Below, one piece after another: positions 1 to 13,513 of a DNA stretch of 64,000 nucleotides. Positions within the stretch are counted from its first letter, which is position 1. Each line of letters starts with the position of its first letter. The notes under the pieces are model-generated. The model was given only the letters and a program-made list of their open reading frames with translations. It made no database searches and was not told where the DNA came from. The stretch comes from Torymus aiolomorphi (taxonomy: Eukaryota; Arthropoda; Insecta; Hymenoptera; Torymidae), in assembly GCA_036365515.1 (NCBI GenBank), contig CM070874.1, forward strand, positions 168,588,797 through 168,652,796. Direction: 5' to 3'. Position numbers and translations under genes: made by a program.

Positions 1-413
1 ATCAAATAAATGTTTTTTTCAGTGTAAGTAAGGCGAACACGCGAATATAATATTCTACTTTCCGTCCGATTTGCGTATACTATTTTTTTGCCGATGCGTC
101 CGACAGTACAACTTTCTCTTCCTGCGAAAGATCGCGAAGTTGTATTTTGTACTAGCTATTCAAAAAAATCGTATAATATTAAAAATAGACCATTGACCTC
201 AACTGTTAAATCAAAATGTAAAAAAAAGAGCCCTCTCTAGTTAAAACCAGATGAGTAGATCATGAGATATCGGCGTATATGGACATACACAGACACACAT
301 CCATACTTACATTTCCTAAAAATATTTTATTTTTATTTCAAACGAGCTAAACAACATTCTTAACACACTTTCTCCAAATTTTTTTTACTATCACAAATCT
401 CCTATTAGGAAGC
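1..413 (+). repeat. R1 repeat, 3' part only
   Basis: This matches the last 350 bases of the full R1 copy at 7637-9525 in order: the phrase around 'gagtagatcatgagatatc', a short CA stretch, 'atccatac', a T-rich stretch and a final hairpin of the CTTCCT...AGGAAG type (here imperfect, about 404-413). The CA tract is nearly absent in this copy. It is non-coding. The 5' part lies outside the window or was lost. Confidence 0.7.
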
Positions 414-517
414 ATTTATTAATTGTTTAAAATAAAATTTAAATCGCTTCGCTACCGTAGGCGTTTGCCAGGACATGCTCTCGATGTCAGCTACATCTAA
501 TTCATTGTCTGTCAATT

Positions 518-2246
518 AAAAAAAACCACTGCCAATTCATTGGCCCGTGGCTTCCTTAAAACTTAATTTACTTCTTCCTTTAATTAATTTTTAATAACAA
601 AATTTATAATTTTTGCAACAATTTATGACATAATTATAATTAAATTCATTTATGAAGATTAAAAAGTATTAATTTTTAAATTATTTATACAATATGAATA
701 AAATAATAGGTATAACTTTTTTTTTAAATTATGTGTGAAAAATAAATAAAATAATTGATTGTAATATTATCGTCTTCAAATTATATTATCTTTGTGAAAT
801 TTCACACGTAGGGTACTTGTCTTTAGTAGTATGCCTGTTCGTATTTGTGTGCTATTTCTGGAATTTCCGATGTAAGAAAAAGGTTTTTAACCTTAAAAAT
901 AATAAATGGCTATTACAAAACAAAAGCAGATACACAACACGTGCGCATAGCGCAGGTCATTTCCATTTTCTAGTATGCATAAATACTCTCCCGAATAATT
1001 GCGATTTTAAGAGGGCTAACATAGTTTTAACTTCGAATATCTCTGAAATTCATAAACGAATACTTTACCCTAAGAACTCTTCTAATAAATAATATACAAA
1101 CTCTACATCTCCACCAGATTTCAAAGAAATTAAAACCATTTTAATGTAGTTATATTGTGCGACAACAAAGAAATTCATTTTCAAAAATACTAAAATTTTA
1201 AATATCAAACATCTCAAAAAATAACCATATAATCTGGATGAAATTTTACACAGGTATTGCCTATATCGCATACAAAATAGTCTATAAATTTCAAGCTAAT
1301 ACATGAAGTCGTCATTGAGAAATTACGATTTTAAAAAACCCGTAAAAAATTTTAACCTTAAATATCTCTAAAAATCATGAGACAATTCTTTTACTTAAGG
1401 GACTTATACAATAATATATAAACTCTAAATCTCCACAAAATTTCAACACGATTAAACCAATTTTTGTTTTCTCTAGTTATCATGCGACAAAGAAAATGAC
1501 TTTGTGAAATACGAAAATTTTCAAAATCAAATATCTCAAAAAGTAATCGTACGATCTAGATGAAAATTCGCACATATATTATCTATGTCACGTACAAAAT
1601 TGTCTATAAATTTGGAGCTGATACATGGAGCCGTTCTCGAGAAATTGCGATTTAAAAAAGGTTAAAAAAATTTTAACTTCAAATATTTCTAAAATTTCTA
1701 GACTAATCATTTTGCCCAAATAACTCGACCGAGAGCTATCCAAAATCTATTTCTACAAGAAATTTCGAAGCGATTAAGTCAATTTTACTCCCGTAATCGT
1801 TGGACATACAAAACTAATTTTTTTTTAATATTTAAATTTTTTTCTCAAAAACTAGTCCACAAAGTGGATTCAAATTTTCACAGATTATAGCTATTTATAT
1901 TTTACATTATCATGATTTTTTTCAAAAAAATTGACCGTTTAGTTTAAGAGTTAGAAGCTTTAAAAAAAACACGTTTTTTTTAATAACAAAAGAACCGTGA
2001 TAGCTAGAGAAATTTTTTTTCTTTAGAAAATACAGGTATTTTGATGCTCTTTCGAATGCTATCCATTCGATTCAAATATCTCGATCTTATCATTAAAAAA
2101 AAGCAAAAATTTTGAGAAAATCGAAAATTCGAAATAAAACAAGAATGCATCGGCGAATTAAAAAACGAATTTTTGACCCGCTATCACACAAAAAAAAATG
2201 AGACCCGTCGGTAAAAATCGATCGAGTAGAAGCTGAGATCCAGGCG

Positions 2247-2283
<37 letters not shown>

Positions 2284-2403
2284 CCATACATTTTTCAAAA
2301 ATCACGTATTTGGTTCCTAACACCTCGAAAAACAATTATAACGCGTTTTTACAACAACTCAAAAAATTACTATCACAGAACTTCCTCTAGGAGGAAGTAA
2401 AAA
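518..2403 (+). mobile_element. R1 repeat, full-length copy A (helentron/DINE-like, non-autonomous)
   Basis: The copy starts with an A-run and CCACTGCCAATTCATTGG, a small palindrome, then a GCTTCC motif. It ends with the hairpin CTTCCTCTAGGAGGAAG. Length (about 1.89 kb) equals copies B and C. Inside are three diverged tandem units of about 322 bp, beginning near 1002, 1327 and 1649, each carrying 'aaatatctctgaaatt'-like and 'cgaaagaactcgacc'-like phrases. A CA microsatellite (2249-2282) lies just before the conserved 'atccatac'. No protein is encoded. The 5' GCTTCCTC word is the inverse of the terminal GAGGAAGC, i.e. a subterminal inverted repeat. The class assignment (non-autonomous helentron/DINE-like) is inference from this layout; no Rep/helicase is present. 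Confidence 0.6.
2249..2282. repeat. (CA)n microsatellite inside R1 copy A
   Basis: Pure alternating CA, about 34 bases, at the position where every R1 copy carries a CA tract of different length. Confidence 0.95.
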
Positions 2404-2790
2404 TTACATAGTTACCAACCATCACTATTTTTCATTATTCTTTCTCAATTTTGAACTTTCTATAATATTACGCATCTTGGGAGGACAAGAGAAGTATAAA
2501 GCTGCTCTAGCAGGGGTGGTCCTCCGATCTCCCGTACATACTTGGCGGGCTCGACGGTTTGCAGTTTACCGGTGGGCTACTTAAATGTAGAATACTAAAT
2601 TTTTGCATAAATTCATTAACAATAATTATACCTCATAAGTCCACTATAAATAATTATATGGCTCTAATTTTTAATTAATACCGTTAAGTACAACATCCCT
2701 ACATGTGCAGAATGTTGATTTACTTTCATTACCCAAAATATTTTTCCTTTTGTCCGTCTGTTTTTAAACGAGAATAAAATAAAAAAATCA

Positions 2791-2957
2791 TATAAAGGAC
2801 CCCGCACACAATGTATGGGAAAAAATCATCCGGTCAAATTGAACGAAACTTTGGAAAAAAATAGATCTTGAGGTCCTGAAGAAATCTATCTTTTTTCAAT
2901 TTCGTTCAATTTGACCGAATGATTTTTTTCCATACATTGTGTGCGGAGTCCTTTATA
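2791..2957. repeat. Hairpin MITE, about 167 bp
   Basis: Two arms of roughly 70 bases are almost perfect inverse complements. The left arm starts TAAAGGACCCCGCACAC, the right arm ends GTGTGCGGAGTCCTTTA, and the loop is around 2868-2885. TA is present on both sides, compatible with a TA target duplication. There is no coding capacity. Confidence 0.75.
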
Positions 2958-3017
2958 TTCTACTCAAAAGTGCTTTACATTTTACTATTTTATAAGCAGC
3001 ATATCTTATATCCTTTT

Positions 3018-3154
3018 CCCGCGTGTAAATATCATAAGATCTCATATGAGAATTTCAGACATCGCATATCTCGTATGAGATCTCATATGTGATGGCATCT
3101 GTGCTTTTATATATTATGTCTCGTATGAGATCTCATATGATATTTTCAAGCGGG
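3018..3154. repeat. Small palindromic MITE with CCCGC ends
   Basis: Ends CCCGCGTGTAAATATCATA and (inverse) TATGATATTTTCAAGCGGG form the terminal inverted repeat. The interior repeats the palindrome AGATCTCATATGAGATCT-like word three times. It is flanked by TT on both sides. The style (C3 end, internal short palindromes, two-base A/T duplication) resembles the larger CCCTA-ended foldbacks elsewhere in the window, but the end sequence differs. Confidence 0.6.
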
Positions 3155-3291
3155 TTTGCACTTTGTATTTAAAAACAGAGAGATAGATTCACGGATCATT
3201 ACACTGAAAAAAGGTTAGCGAACCGGCTGCCCGCTAACAGACACTAGTCGCTCCATTCGAAGCGCAGCCCGTGTTCGCTCGGTTTGGGGCA

Positions 3292-3453
3292 TATGCTGCC
3301 CGCTTTCGTGCAACATAAGTTCCAGCGCGGCGCACGGGCTCTCCGCGGCAAGGCGGGATACTATTGTGACTGTGATTTGAAAAGTGCTATGGAGGAGTTT
3401 TTGAAAGGAAATTTTCCGCAACTGTTGCCGATTCTTCAAGGCAAGTATATTTA
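3292..3453 (+). CDS. Short unidentified ORF inside the 2.3 kb element
   Basis: ATG at 3292 opens a 53-codon frame ending in a stop after a stretch reading EEFLKGNFPQLLPILQG; the frame is also open upstream to about 3249. A GCAAGT sequence right after LQG could be a non-canonical (GC) splice donor. A second open stretch at about 3742-3883, preceded by a TTTTGCAG acceptor-like site, encodes an acidic 'NWFTDEQFLDLSADTN'-like peptide. Joining the two at the obvious sites does not keep the frame, so a gene model is not supported. No family recognised. It could be a captured gene fragment or chance. Confidence 0.2.
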
Positions 3454-4684
3454 AATAACTTTCATATTATTTTTAAGGTTAAATATAATAAATTTAAACA
3501 CATAAAAAATTCAATTCTGCATGGATTCTGGACTTATTAGCTACCTGCTAAAGACGTCTATAAACAGTTGAGTAATATTTATATAATTTTGATTTCTTAC
3601 TTAATATTGATAATATTATATAATATTCTAATAATATTAGCAAGCATGGTATGGTTTATATATATATGTTACTCTACCGCTTTTCATGCTATAGCATGAA
3701 ATAATTAGAATCGCATTGACAGATTAAAAACATTTTTGCAGCAATTGGTTTACGGATGAGCAATTTTTAGATCTTAGTGCAGATACAAATGCTTTGTTGT
3801 TGAAAAATCGTCATGATGATGATTTGCTTGACTTTACAATGAAATTAGGAATGAAGAAGGCTTTGATGAATATTTCAATATAGGTAATGGTTTGTAATTT
3901 TTATAATAGTATACAATGTATTATCTAATAAAATTTAATATTTTTCATAAGTATTTGTGAAATTTGATTTGATTCCATGCATTTTTTTAAACCATTAAAT
4001 TAATTTATAGTATATTTTTACTAAATATATTGCAAAATTATATTACAAACTCTATATGATTATTTACTTTATATTTTACTTTAATTACTAACTGATATTT
4101 TTAAATTATTAAATATTTTGGTTCTAAAAATTTTCTCGTTATTCTTCGTCATTTTCTGAAAGGAAAATATACTTTGCCAGTTCTCCATCAAATGCGTAGT
4201 TACAGAGAAAAAATTTCCCAAAAATTTTAAAAATCCCCAAAAAAATCGACATCTTTCTCAGAAAATGACGAAAAATAGCATGAAAATTTTTACAACCAAA
4301 ATACATTATCTTTTAAAATTTGTTTATAACAATTCAGTTAATAAATAGTTTCTCAACCACTTTAGTGCAAAACACCTTGCAGATTCGGATTTAGGAGGTC
4401 AAAATACATAAGGAAATCCGTGATGGATCTGTGGATCTCATGCTGCACCTGGACTAGATGGTTTCCGTATACGTCGCGCAGCAGCTATCCGCACGCCTGG
4501 GGCGCCACCTACCACTATTTTTCGAGCAGGCACAGCGCGACTACAGCGTACCCGTTCTGAGGTCCATCCCTGCTAGAGCAGCTCTAAACTTCTCTTGTCC
4601 TCCCAAGATGCGTAATATTATAGAAAGTTCAAAATTGAGAAGGAATAATGAAAAATAGTGATGTGTCGGTAACTATGTAATTTA

Positions 4685-5369
4685 TTTATATATGCTTTGA
4701 CTTTTACTAAATATCTGAAATTCTTATGAATTTTAGAAATAAAAAGAAGGCATTCTAGTTATATAATTAAAATAATTTTCACCCTCACGGGCGTAAAGAA
4801 CGTAGGTTCTATATAATTTTGTAGGAGTATATGAGCTATTGGGCTTCTTGGTCGTGAAGTAGTACTTTATGTACGCTGGCTGAATAATTTTGAAGTGACA
4901 ACGTGGGCGTAAAATTTAATTTTACACGCGAGGTACGTAAAGTTGTATTATGTAAGACAAGTTAACTTATGGTCGGTACTTGACTATAATAAATTGATTT
5001 CAGTACTTGCTTGTGTTTAATTTGTATAGAAGAATGAAGAAAGTTGAATAGATTTCTGAGAACAGTGATACAGTTGGTTCGGAGAATGGTTTGTCTTATT
5101 TGACTGTCGATAATTGATTTCACAACTTTCGTTTGTTTGATTTACAATGAACAATTTGAATGTACTTACTTACATATAATTTGTTCAGCATATAATGACT
5201 TAATGAAGTGAAAGACTTCTTGACTGGTATTTATTTCATTTTAAAAAATCACAATAGATTATACAGAAAACCTTCTATACTTGCCTTATTTTATACATTC
5301 GTAGAAAGTTTTATTAACAATATTATTACTTGTACAGTCATGAAAATAGTTTATTTAGTGTGTGTTTCA
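4685..5369. other. Unassigned AT-rich sequence
   Basis: No ORF with a recognisable family, no inverted ends and no tandem structure seen. Two short phrases, 'aattgatttcagtacttg' near 4992 and 'aattgatttcacaactttc' near 5110, are weakly similar to each other. Confidence 0.5.
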
Positions 5370-5553
5370 CAGCAGCGATGTACACATACACGGACGCACG
5401 CACGCATGCACGCACGCACACACACACACAGAAAAACATTTTTTCTCAAAATCAGAAAATTTTGATACCACTATTCGTAAAAAAAGTTTCTAAGACTTTT
5501 TTGTCCACAATTTTTTTTTCACCGTTATAAAGCTTACTCTTTGAGGAAGAAAA
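5370..5553 (+). repeat. R1-like 3' fragment (copy E)
   Basis: Contains the mixed CACG/CACA microsatellite (about 5382-5430), a T/A-rich stretch, and an imperfect hairpin AGCTTACTCTTTGAGGAAG, in the same order as the R1 3' end. It lacks 'atccatac'. It reads as an old truncated copy. Confidence 0.5.
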
Positions 5554-5585
5554 AATGTATATAATTATTTACGAAATACATAATA

Positions 5586-6875
5586 TTGGGTACTTGAATT
5601 AATTTCCGCCCTCTTCGTATAGATGTCGTAAGTACTATTATTTCAACATCATATATACAATTGGTTATGCGCATGAAAGTACTATCTATAACCTCGAAAA
5701 TTTAGTAGGTATCATTAATCCAAGGTGTGTACAACATTGTTTTTTATTGCATCGAAAATGTCAAATTTTTTGCCTACAAAGCAACACTTGCGGGAAGCGC
5801 TACTTTTTGCTTTAATTTGAAGAAATCTGCTGCTAAAAGTTATCATTTACTTGTATAGGCTTACGCTGAACATGTTCTGTCTGTCTAAAGAATGGTTTAG
5901 ACGATTTAGAAGTGGTGATTTTGATGTGAGAGACAAAGAACGCCCTGGCCAGCCCAAAAAGTTTGAAGACGAAGAATTGGAAGCATTACTGGATCAAGAT
6001 CCATCTTTAACGCTGAAAACCTTGGCACAATCATTAAGTGTTGACGAATCAACCGTTACTAAACGGTTAAACTGAATAGGATATATTCATAAGCAAGGAA
6101 ATTGAGTGCCACACTTATTGAAAGAAAAAGACATGGAAAGACGTTTAATGACCTGCGAAATGCTTCTTCAAAGACACAAAAGAAAAGGATTTTTGCATCG
6201 AATGGTGACTGGCGACGAAAAGTGGATTTACTTTAACAATCCTAAACGCACAAAACTGTGGGCTAAACCTAGCGAACCATTACCATCAACGTCAACATCA
6301 ACGCCAAAGCGTGACATCTATAGTTCAAAGGTTATGCTCTGCATTTGGTAGGATCAGAAAGGTGTCGTCTACTATGAACTTCTAAAACCGGGTGAAACAG
6401 TCACTGGCGAACGATATCGAGAACAATTGATGAGTTTGAGCCGAGCTTTGAAAGAAAAACGACCAGAATGGGCTAAAACACATGATAAAGTGATTTTCCT
6501 GCATGACAATGATCGGCCTAATGTTGCTAAATCCGTTAAGGAAATATCGGAAGCACTTTACTCGGATGTCTTACCACACCCGCCGTATTCACCAGATATT
6601 GCGCCTCCAGATTATCACTTATTAAGATCGATCGCACATAGCCTTGCTGACGAGCTCTTCCAATCTTACGAAGATATCGAAAAATGGCTTAACAAATGGA
6701 TTCAGTCCAAAGACAAGGGCTTCTTTCGTGATGGCATTCATGCTTTATCTAACAGATGGGGGATGGTGATAACTAACGATGGGCAGTACTTTGAATGACA
6801 TATAATTAATTATTTGACAAAAAATAAATATTCCTTTTCTACGCAAAAAAGGCGGAAATTAATTCAAGTACCCAA
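5586..6875 (+). mobile_element. Mariner transposon, complete but inactivated
   Basis: The element is 1,290 bp, the usual mariner size. Terminal inverted repeats TTGGGTACTTGAATTAATTT (left) and its inverse (right, ending 6875) are perfect for about 25 bases. TA duplications flank it (5584-5585, 6876-6877). It contains one transposase reading frame broken by stops and frameshifts, so it is not autonomous. It sits between an R1 fragment and a TA/CA microsatellite zone. Confidence 0.95.
5758..6798 (+). pseudogene. Mariner transposase, broken
   Basis: This frame would encode the cut-and-paste DDD transposase that binds the element ends and moves it in the nucleus. Start ATG at 5758 (MSNFLPTKQHLREALLF), then stops and a frameshift around 5815-5890. 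The N-terminal HTH half is readable at 5851-6075 (WFRRFRSGDFDVRDKERPG, SVDESTVTKRL). The catalytic part shows TGDEKW (first D), HDNDRPNVA (second D; family HDNARPH) and YSPDIAPPDYHLL (third D), with 34 residues between the second and third D, i.e. D,D34D. TGG-to-TAG-type nonsense lies at 6349-6351, and further stops lie at 6073-6105. It ends with TGA at 6796-6798. An open frame resumes after each break, so decay looks modest. Confidence 0.93.
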
Positions 6876-6883
6876 TATAAACC

Positions 6884-7125
6884 AATATATATATATATAT
6901 ATATATATCTTTAAGCATTATTTTTGGGACGTTTTTTGTATATATACCCGTTATTTCTGGGACTCCACGTTATTTCTGGGACGTCCCAGATTTACACCCC
7001 CTGTTTTTGCGTTATTTCTGGGACCCCGCTAGAGTGTCGGTACTAAGAGAGGGATTATTTCTTTAGTCACTTATATGGCGCAACTCTGAGAAAATGGACT
7101 ATATAACACTGTATAATCCCAGAAA
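6884..7125. repeat. (AT)n tract and GTTATTTCTGGGA short repeats
   Basis: AT dinucleotides run from 6884 to 6908. The 13-mer GTTATTTCTGGGA then recurs directly at 6950, 6969 and 7011, with a diverged copy (TTATTTTTGGGAC) near 6918 and an inverted copy TCCCAGAAATAAC at 7109. Spacing is irregular (about 19-42 bases). The function is unknown. Confidence 0.7.
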
Positions 7126-7142
7126 TAACGCTTAAAAACCTT

Positions 7143-7145
<3 letters not shown>

Positions 7146-7220
<75 letters not shown>
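7146..7220. repeat. (CA)n microsatellite
   Basis: About 75 bases of uninterrupted CA. Confidence 0.97.
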
Positions 7221-7223
<3 letters not shown>

Positions 7224-7254
7224 CTTACTATATATTATATAGATGTTAGTGTTG

Positions 7255-7500
7255 TTTTTGAACATCAGCACCCCCCTTATCCGCCCCTCACCCCCCTCTG
7301 TCAGCACCTCCGCCTTCCCCTCAGCCCCCCCCCCCCTCAAAATAACGTAAAACTCAGCGTATTTCTATGAGTTTTTTTGTATTAAAATAGTCTCTGAGCC
7401 CCCCTCACACGCCCCATACCCGCCCCTCTTCTCCCACCTCCGCCCGTCCCTCGTTCCACCCCTCTTACCACCCCTCATATTCACTTTTTTCTTTAACCGT
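7255..7500. repeat. C-rich pyrimidine tract
   Basis: Runs of CCCC and CCCCTC-type words dominate (for example C14 near 7326-7339), with repeated 'cgcccctc' phrases at 7281, 7417 and similar sites. It is strongly strand-asymmetric. No coding sense. On the minus strand it is G-run rich and could form G-quadruplex structure. Confidence 0.6.
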
Positions 7501-7636
7501 ATTTATCATCTCGGTATACATGCGACAAAGACCTTTTTTTCTCACACCACGCGTAAAGTATTGTGTTTTCACATTGACATCAGGGAGTCTTACTTTGCTC
7601 GGGCCGTAAATAATTATAAACGGCACTAATCATCTG

Positions 7637-9525
<1,889 letters not shown>

Positions 9526-10063
9526 TAGACATACGAGCATAGGCTTCGCAATTTCTAGGAATGAGGTTATGTGACGTTATCGACCCTGAAATTAAAGATT
9601 AAGCACAAATAACTTTCTGTAAGGTATATGGGAAAATTGTATATTGTCTCGAAATAATGAGGACCATTGATATTTTTTTTTTAACACAAATAAGTCTATC
9701 TTTTTTATAGAGGTTTCCCTTTTTTTACTATCTTTGAATTCATTTTCCATTAAATATTTCATTGCTTTTTCATAATAAAAAGTTATTAAAAAATGGCCTA
9801 TTCCTTTGTTAAAAAAATGTAAAATTTTCAAGTATTACTTTTGTTCTATTAAGTAAACATATGTTATATTTTTGAACATTTTTATAGTTATTTAATTAAC
9901 ATAAATTTTTCATACAGAAAATCATACAGAAAATCAACAAAGAATTATTTTTGAAGAAAATAACGAGACTGAAGCTTTAGAAAATTATAAAACAACATTA
10001 ATAGCATGATTTGATTTAAATAAAAAAGATAATTATGCAAGGAATATAAAATATATTAATATA
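9526..10063. other. Unassigned AT-rich stretch left of the copia element
   Basis: It has no recognisable gene. A short open run near 9939-10006 reads as an acidic peptide that stops at 10006, too short to identify. A 12-base tandem duplication (CATACAGAAAAT) lies near 9912-9935. Confidence 0.4.
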
Positions 10064-10324
10064 TATTAGAATTTATGTGATCAATCTGCGTAGCGTTAAA
10101 GTAGATATAGATATATAGATGTATGTAAGAGAGCAACGCCGTGCGGCGCGAGCGAGCGCCGTTGCAGTGTGGGGGGGAGAGCGGTGGCCGCTCTAGTCAG
10201 AGCGTTGCAGCGCGCCGAATGAGACAGACGTATGGAGTTTTGTGAATATAGAGTGTGTCAAATAAAGCTTTTGTTTCATCTTGATTTGTGCGTTTATCTT
10301 GTTGTCTTACCCTAAATCCCAACA
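10064..10324 (+). repeat. Copia left LTR
   Basis: It aligns end to end with 16229-16491. The left end has drifted (TATTAG for TGTTGG), and the right end is CCCAACA. It contains GC-rich GCGCGAGCGAGCGCC and AATAAAGC (polyadenylation-type signal) near 10260. Transcription start would lie within it. Confidence 0.92.
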
Positions 10325-10335
10325 GGTTATGGGCC
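10325..10335 (+). promoter_or_regulatory. Copia primer-binding site
   Basis: GGTTATGGGCC follows the LTR with no spacer. It equals the start of the Drosophila copia primer site (internal fragment of initiator-Met tRNA); similarity ends after 11 bases. Confidence 0.75.
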
Positions 10336-11688
10336 GGTAAGATAACAACGCGCAAATAAGTGTAGGAGAAAACGCGAGAGAAAAAGTGACGTGTTTAGCC
10401 TTTGTGTCGTGAGACGAGAGAAAGATTCGAAAGCTGGAGAAAGAGAGGGGTTTTTCCTGCTTGCATCACAGGGCACTGGAGAGCGACAGGAGATCTTGTG
10501 CTCATCGGGGCGCGCAGTAAGTTTGAGCGGGAACACGCACGTGTGCATGCGCGCGCAGCGAGCCAAGATGGCCGCCCGCGGTGTCGCCCCGTGGCTGCCT
10601 TCCTTCCCGCTCGAGGCGAACGACGCGCCATGTTGAGAGAGAGCATGGTGGGCGCGGACGTCGCGGGGGGGAGAGAGGGAGCTCGCGCATGGGAGAGACG
10701 ACGGCACGCGGAGTCGGAGAAGGAGCTCGCGCGCAGCCATGACGCGCATACCGAGAGAGAGTCGATGGTCGCGCGGGAGAGGGGCGCGCGGCTCTATAGA
10801 GTGTGAGAGAGAGGCTGTGTTTGCGCGGCGAGGTGACGCGCGGCACAGCACGAGAGACGATATAGCTGCGTGCGACGGGGCGCACGCGGTCCAAGCGAAA
10901 TGCCGTAGACTAGGCATTGCCGTATATGTATGTAAGTATATACATATACAGATGAGAAAGAGAAAGAGAAACTTGATGTTCGCGCGGAAAGAGGACGCGC
11001 GGAGCAGTGCAGGAGAGTACAGGAGAGTACAGGAGAGTGGAGGAGTAAGAGTTGGTAGCTGCGTAGCGACGGAGCACGCGCGGCTCACCGTGAAATAGAC
11101 AATGGTGTATATGTATATGTACATATACACATGTAGGAGAAAGGAAAAACTGTAGCTTGTAGCGATGGAGCGCATACAGCTTCATCGTTAAGTATATGAA
11201 CACATGTGTATATACATTTGTAGCGCCCCTGAAACGCGACGGGGTGCATGCTAGCTGCACCGCTTCAATGCGGGAGGGGGTTGCTAAAACAAATAGACAG
11301 ATTCAGACTATAGGAGTTGGAGAAAAAGTGTGCACACATGGAGTAAAAACGCGCGTATTGGAGTAAATGACGTCAAAATATAGTCTGAATATCGCTTTCT
11401 GTTGGAGTATAAAGTCGTGCTTTTGACGAGATTTTTGACAGTAAGAAGGTGCCAGGAGGATGTCACAATTCGAATCGGACTTGTCAATGAGATAGGTTTA
11501 GCTATACAAATGGAGTGTAAGCACCCAATTGGCAGTTCTAAAATGGATCCATATGGAGTGTATATAGACAGTAAAAATCGCGCGCATTTGGAGAAAATAT
11601 GTCATGATATTCGAGAAAATAGACAGTAGAAAAACCTGAAATATAATTAGAGGGTTTATATACTAATGTAAAATTGAATTTTACAGAT
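10336..11688 (+). other. Copia leader, about 1.3 kb, GC- and purine-rich
   Basis: The stretch before gag is unusually long. It is rich in GAGAGA/CGCGCG words and has 10-base tandem units (AGGAGAGTAC) at about 11008-11045. The phrase 'gcacacgcggtccaagcg'/'gcacgcgcggctcacc' recurs between 10880 and 11090, as do 'gatgag/gtatatgtatatgtacatatac'-like words. Open frames on the minus strand here are compositional. A run at 11402-11629 is open but has no ATG and repeats 'atggagtgta/atttggag' words. A TTTTACAG acceptor-like site at 11680 precedes gag. Confidence 0.55.
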
Positions 11689-13513
11689 AAGCTGGACGAG
11701 CTCAAGAAACTGATGGAATCAGTTTAGATCAGAGAGGAGATCTACAAAGAAAACTTTGGAGAGAAAGCTTTCTTTGTCAAGAAGGACGATGGGAAAATTT
11801 ACATCGCCTTCCCGGATAAAAATATGAAAACAGTCGACTAGCACTTGTCCACGGAAGAATACATCCATGCTCACCAGCACTGGGGAGAAATGGAAAGGGT
11901 GATCCCTTTCGGTCCACCACAACCTCCAGGCGGAGAGGCGGGTACGGAAGTATCTCCTGGAGCAAGTCTGGGGACAGTGAAGGAGCTGCTGGAGAAGCAA
12001 AAGAGTGACTTGAGGTCGGAGATGATTGATGACCTCAAGAAGACTCAGGATTTGATGCTGGAGCGGCAAGCTGAGATGAATAAACAGCTTATAGAAGGAC
12101 TTGTGAGCAATCTGGGGCAGATGTTTAAGACAGCACTTGGAGGGAGTGTACAGTTGCAAGTAGAGAGTCAGAGTCAAATTAAAGAACTGCCCACTGATTA
12201 TAAGGGTGTGACACCAAAAGAGAGAGAAAAGAAGATTTGGCACTTACCGGAGGGTAAAAAGAAAAGACGAGTGAGAACTAAAAATGAGGTAAGCAAAGAT
12301 ATTAAAATGAATAAACAAAATAATGAATTGAGAGAGATAAATGTAGAAAATTATATTGAGGCGAGAGTAAATGAGAGAGCAGATACCTTTTTGAAGGAAA
12401 AAGGTAAACAGAATGAGAGTGTAAATTTTGTAATAAATTTGACAGACAGAATCCTTTTGAAGGAGAAAGGTAAATAGAATGAGAGTGTAAATTTTGTAAT
12501 AAATTTGACAGACAGAATCCAAGTTGAAGTATCAGGAAAAAAAGGTCCGTAATTAATAGAGTGTATAAATTGACAGAAAACTTAAAGTTTCAAATGCTTG
12601 AGGACTATTTGATGTCCGAATTAAAAACTGGAGTGCATTTTAGACAAGGACAAAAGTATCAATATCTCTGAAACTAAGTTGACAGACGATAAAAATAGAG
12701 TGAAGGCATTATAATAAATCATATTGACTTAAAATATTATACTAAAATAGTGGAATTGAGAGAACCACAGGAGATCTTGTGTAAATTAAAGGAATATAAA
12801 AGACTGGAAACGAGAGTGACCAGTGTGTCCGCTAGAAAGGACCTGTATGCTATGAAATTTAATCCTAAAAGAGAGAACTGCAGAATTTTGGGATAAATTT
12901 GAGGGGAAAAGTTAGGTGTGCAAAAATATGCCAGACGTAGGCAAAATGACAAGAAAAAGAGAAAAGTGACATATTTATGCATACTGTAGTTGAGTCTGTT
13001 CCCGGTGTTGATGAGTTTAATTATCTGAGCAGACAAACTATGGGAAAGGACGTGACATCTGTAAAACTAAAAGATTATCTTTTACAGGTTAAAACAGAAA
13101 CTACTGCACCAAAGAAGACGACAAAGACAGCCATGCTGGCTCAAGGAGCATTTAAGGCTCAGAGCAACCGAGGCAAAGATCAAGGAAGATGAGCAGGCAG
13201 GCTGAATAAGACGAGATGTTTCAATTGTGGGCTAATGAGGCACATGAGCCCTAACTGTCCAACTCCAGGTCAAACAGTCTGTTACACGTGCAGGAGACCG
13301 GGCCACGTGGCTAAAGATTGTTTGCGTGGCAAGAGAGCTGCTGAGAAACAGGAATGGAGGCCTGTCAAACAGTCGAAGCTGGAGGCTCGAGGTGCTCGAG
13401 GCACACGGACATGTTTCTGCGGCAGAGGCGCGGGACGTAGCCGTGGCGGTAGAGGCCGTAGGGAGGTTGCACCACCCGGCTGGTCTTTGATGGCCTCAGA
13501 GAAGGAGGACTAA
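11689..13513 (+). pseudogene. Copia gag (nucleocapsid polyprotein), broken
   Basis: Gag would form the virus-like particle that packages element RNA. The frame from 11692 (LDELKKLME) has TAG at 11725 and 11839, then stays open to 12477 with a helical, charged middle (LLEKQKSDLRSEMIDDLKK). The next part is scrambled. From 12977 a second frame runs through a TGA at 13190-13192 into two zinc knuckles, CFNCGLMRHMSPNC and CYTCRRPGHVAKDC (C-x2-C-x4-H-x4-C), near 13218-13320. An R/G-rich tail ends at TAA 13511-13513. At least one frameshift and several stops are present, so it is not translatable. Confidence 0.8.
12387..12520 (+). repeat. 66 bp tandem duplication within gag
   Basis: Two nearly identical units of about 66 bases lie back to back, each containing GAATGAGAGTGTAAATTTTG followed by 'taataaatttgacagacagaatcc'-type sequence. 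Because 66 is divisible by three it would keep frame; a C-to-T change makes the second copy carry TAG (12475-12477). Confidence 0.85.

Larger units (their letters stand above)
2401..4684. mobile_element. 2.3 kb element with about 130 bp terminal inverted repeats
   Basis: 2401-2531 and 4552-4684 are inverted copies of each other: the left arm begins AAATTACATAGTTACC and the right arm ends GGTAACTATGTAATTT, with only scattered mismatches. The interior holds no recognisable transposase, but contains two smaller palindromic insertions (2791-2957, 3018-3154) and two short gene-like open stretches. Its left end abuts R1 copy A, so its target duplication cannot be read. It is probably a non-autonomous DNA transposon; the superfamily is not identified. 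Confidence 0.55.

Noticed and set aside
10327..11175. 282-residue minus-strand ORF over the copia leader
   Set aside because: It is antisense to a retroelement leader, has Ser/Arg-rich low-complexity composition with no domain, and overlaps other chance frames on both strands in GC-rich sequence.
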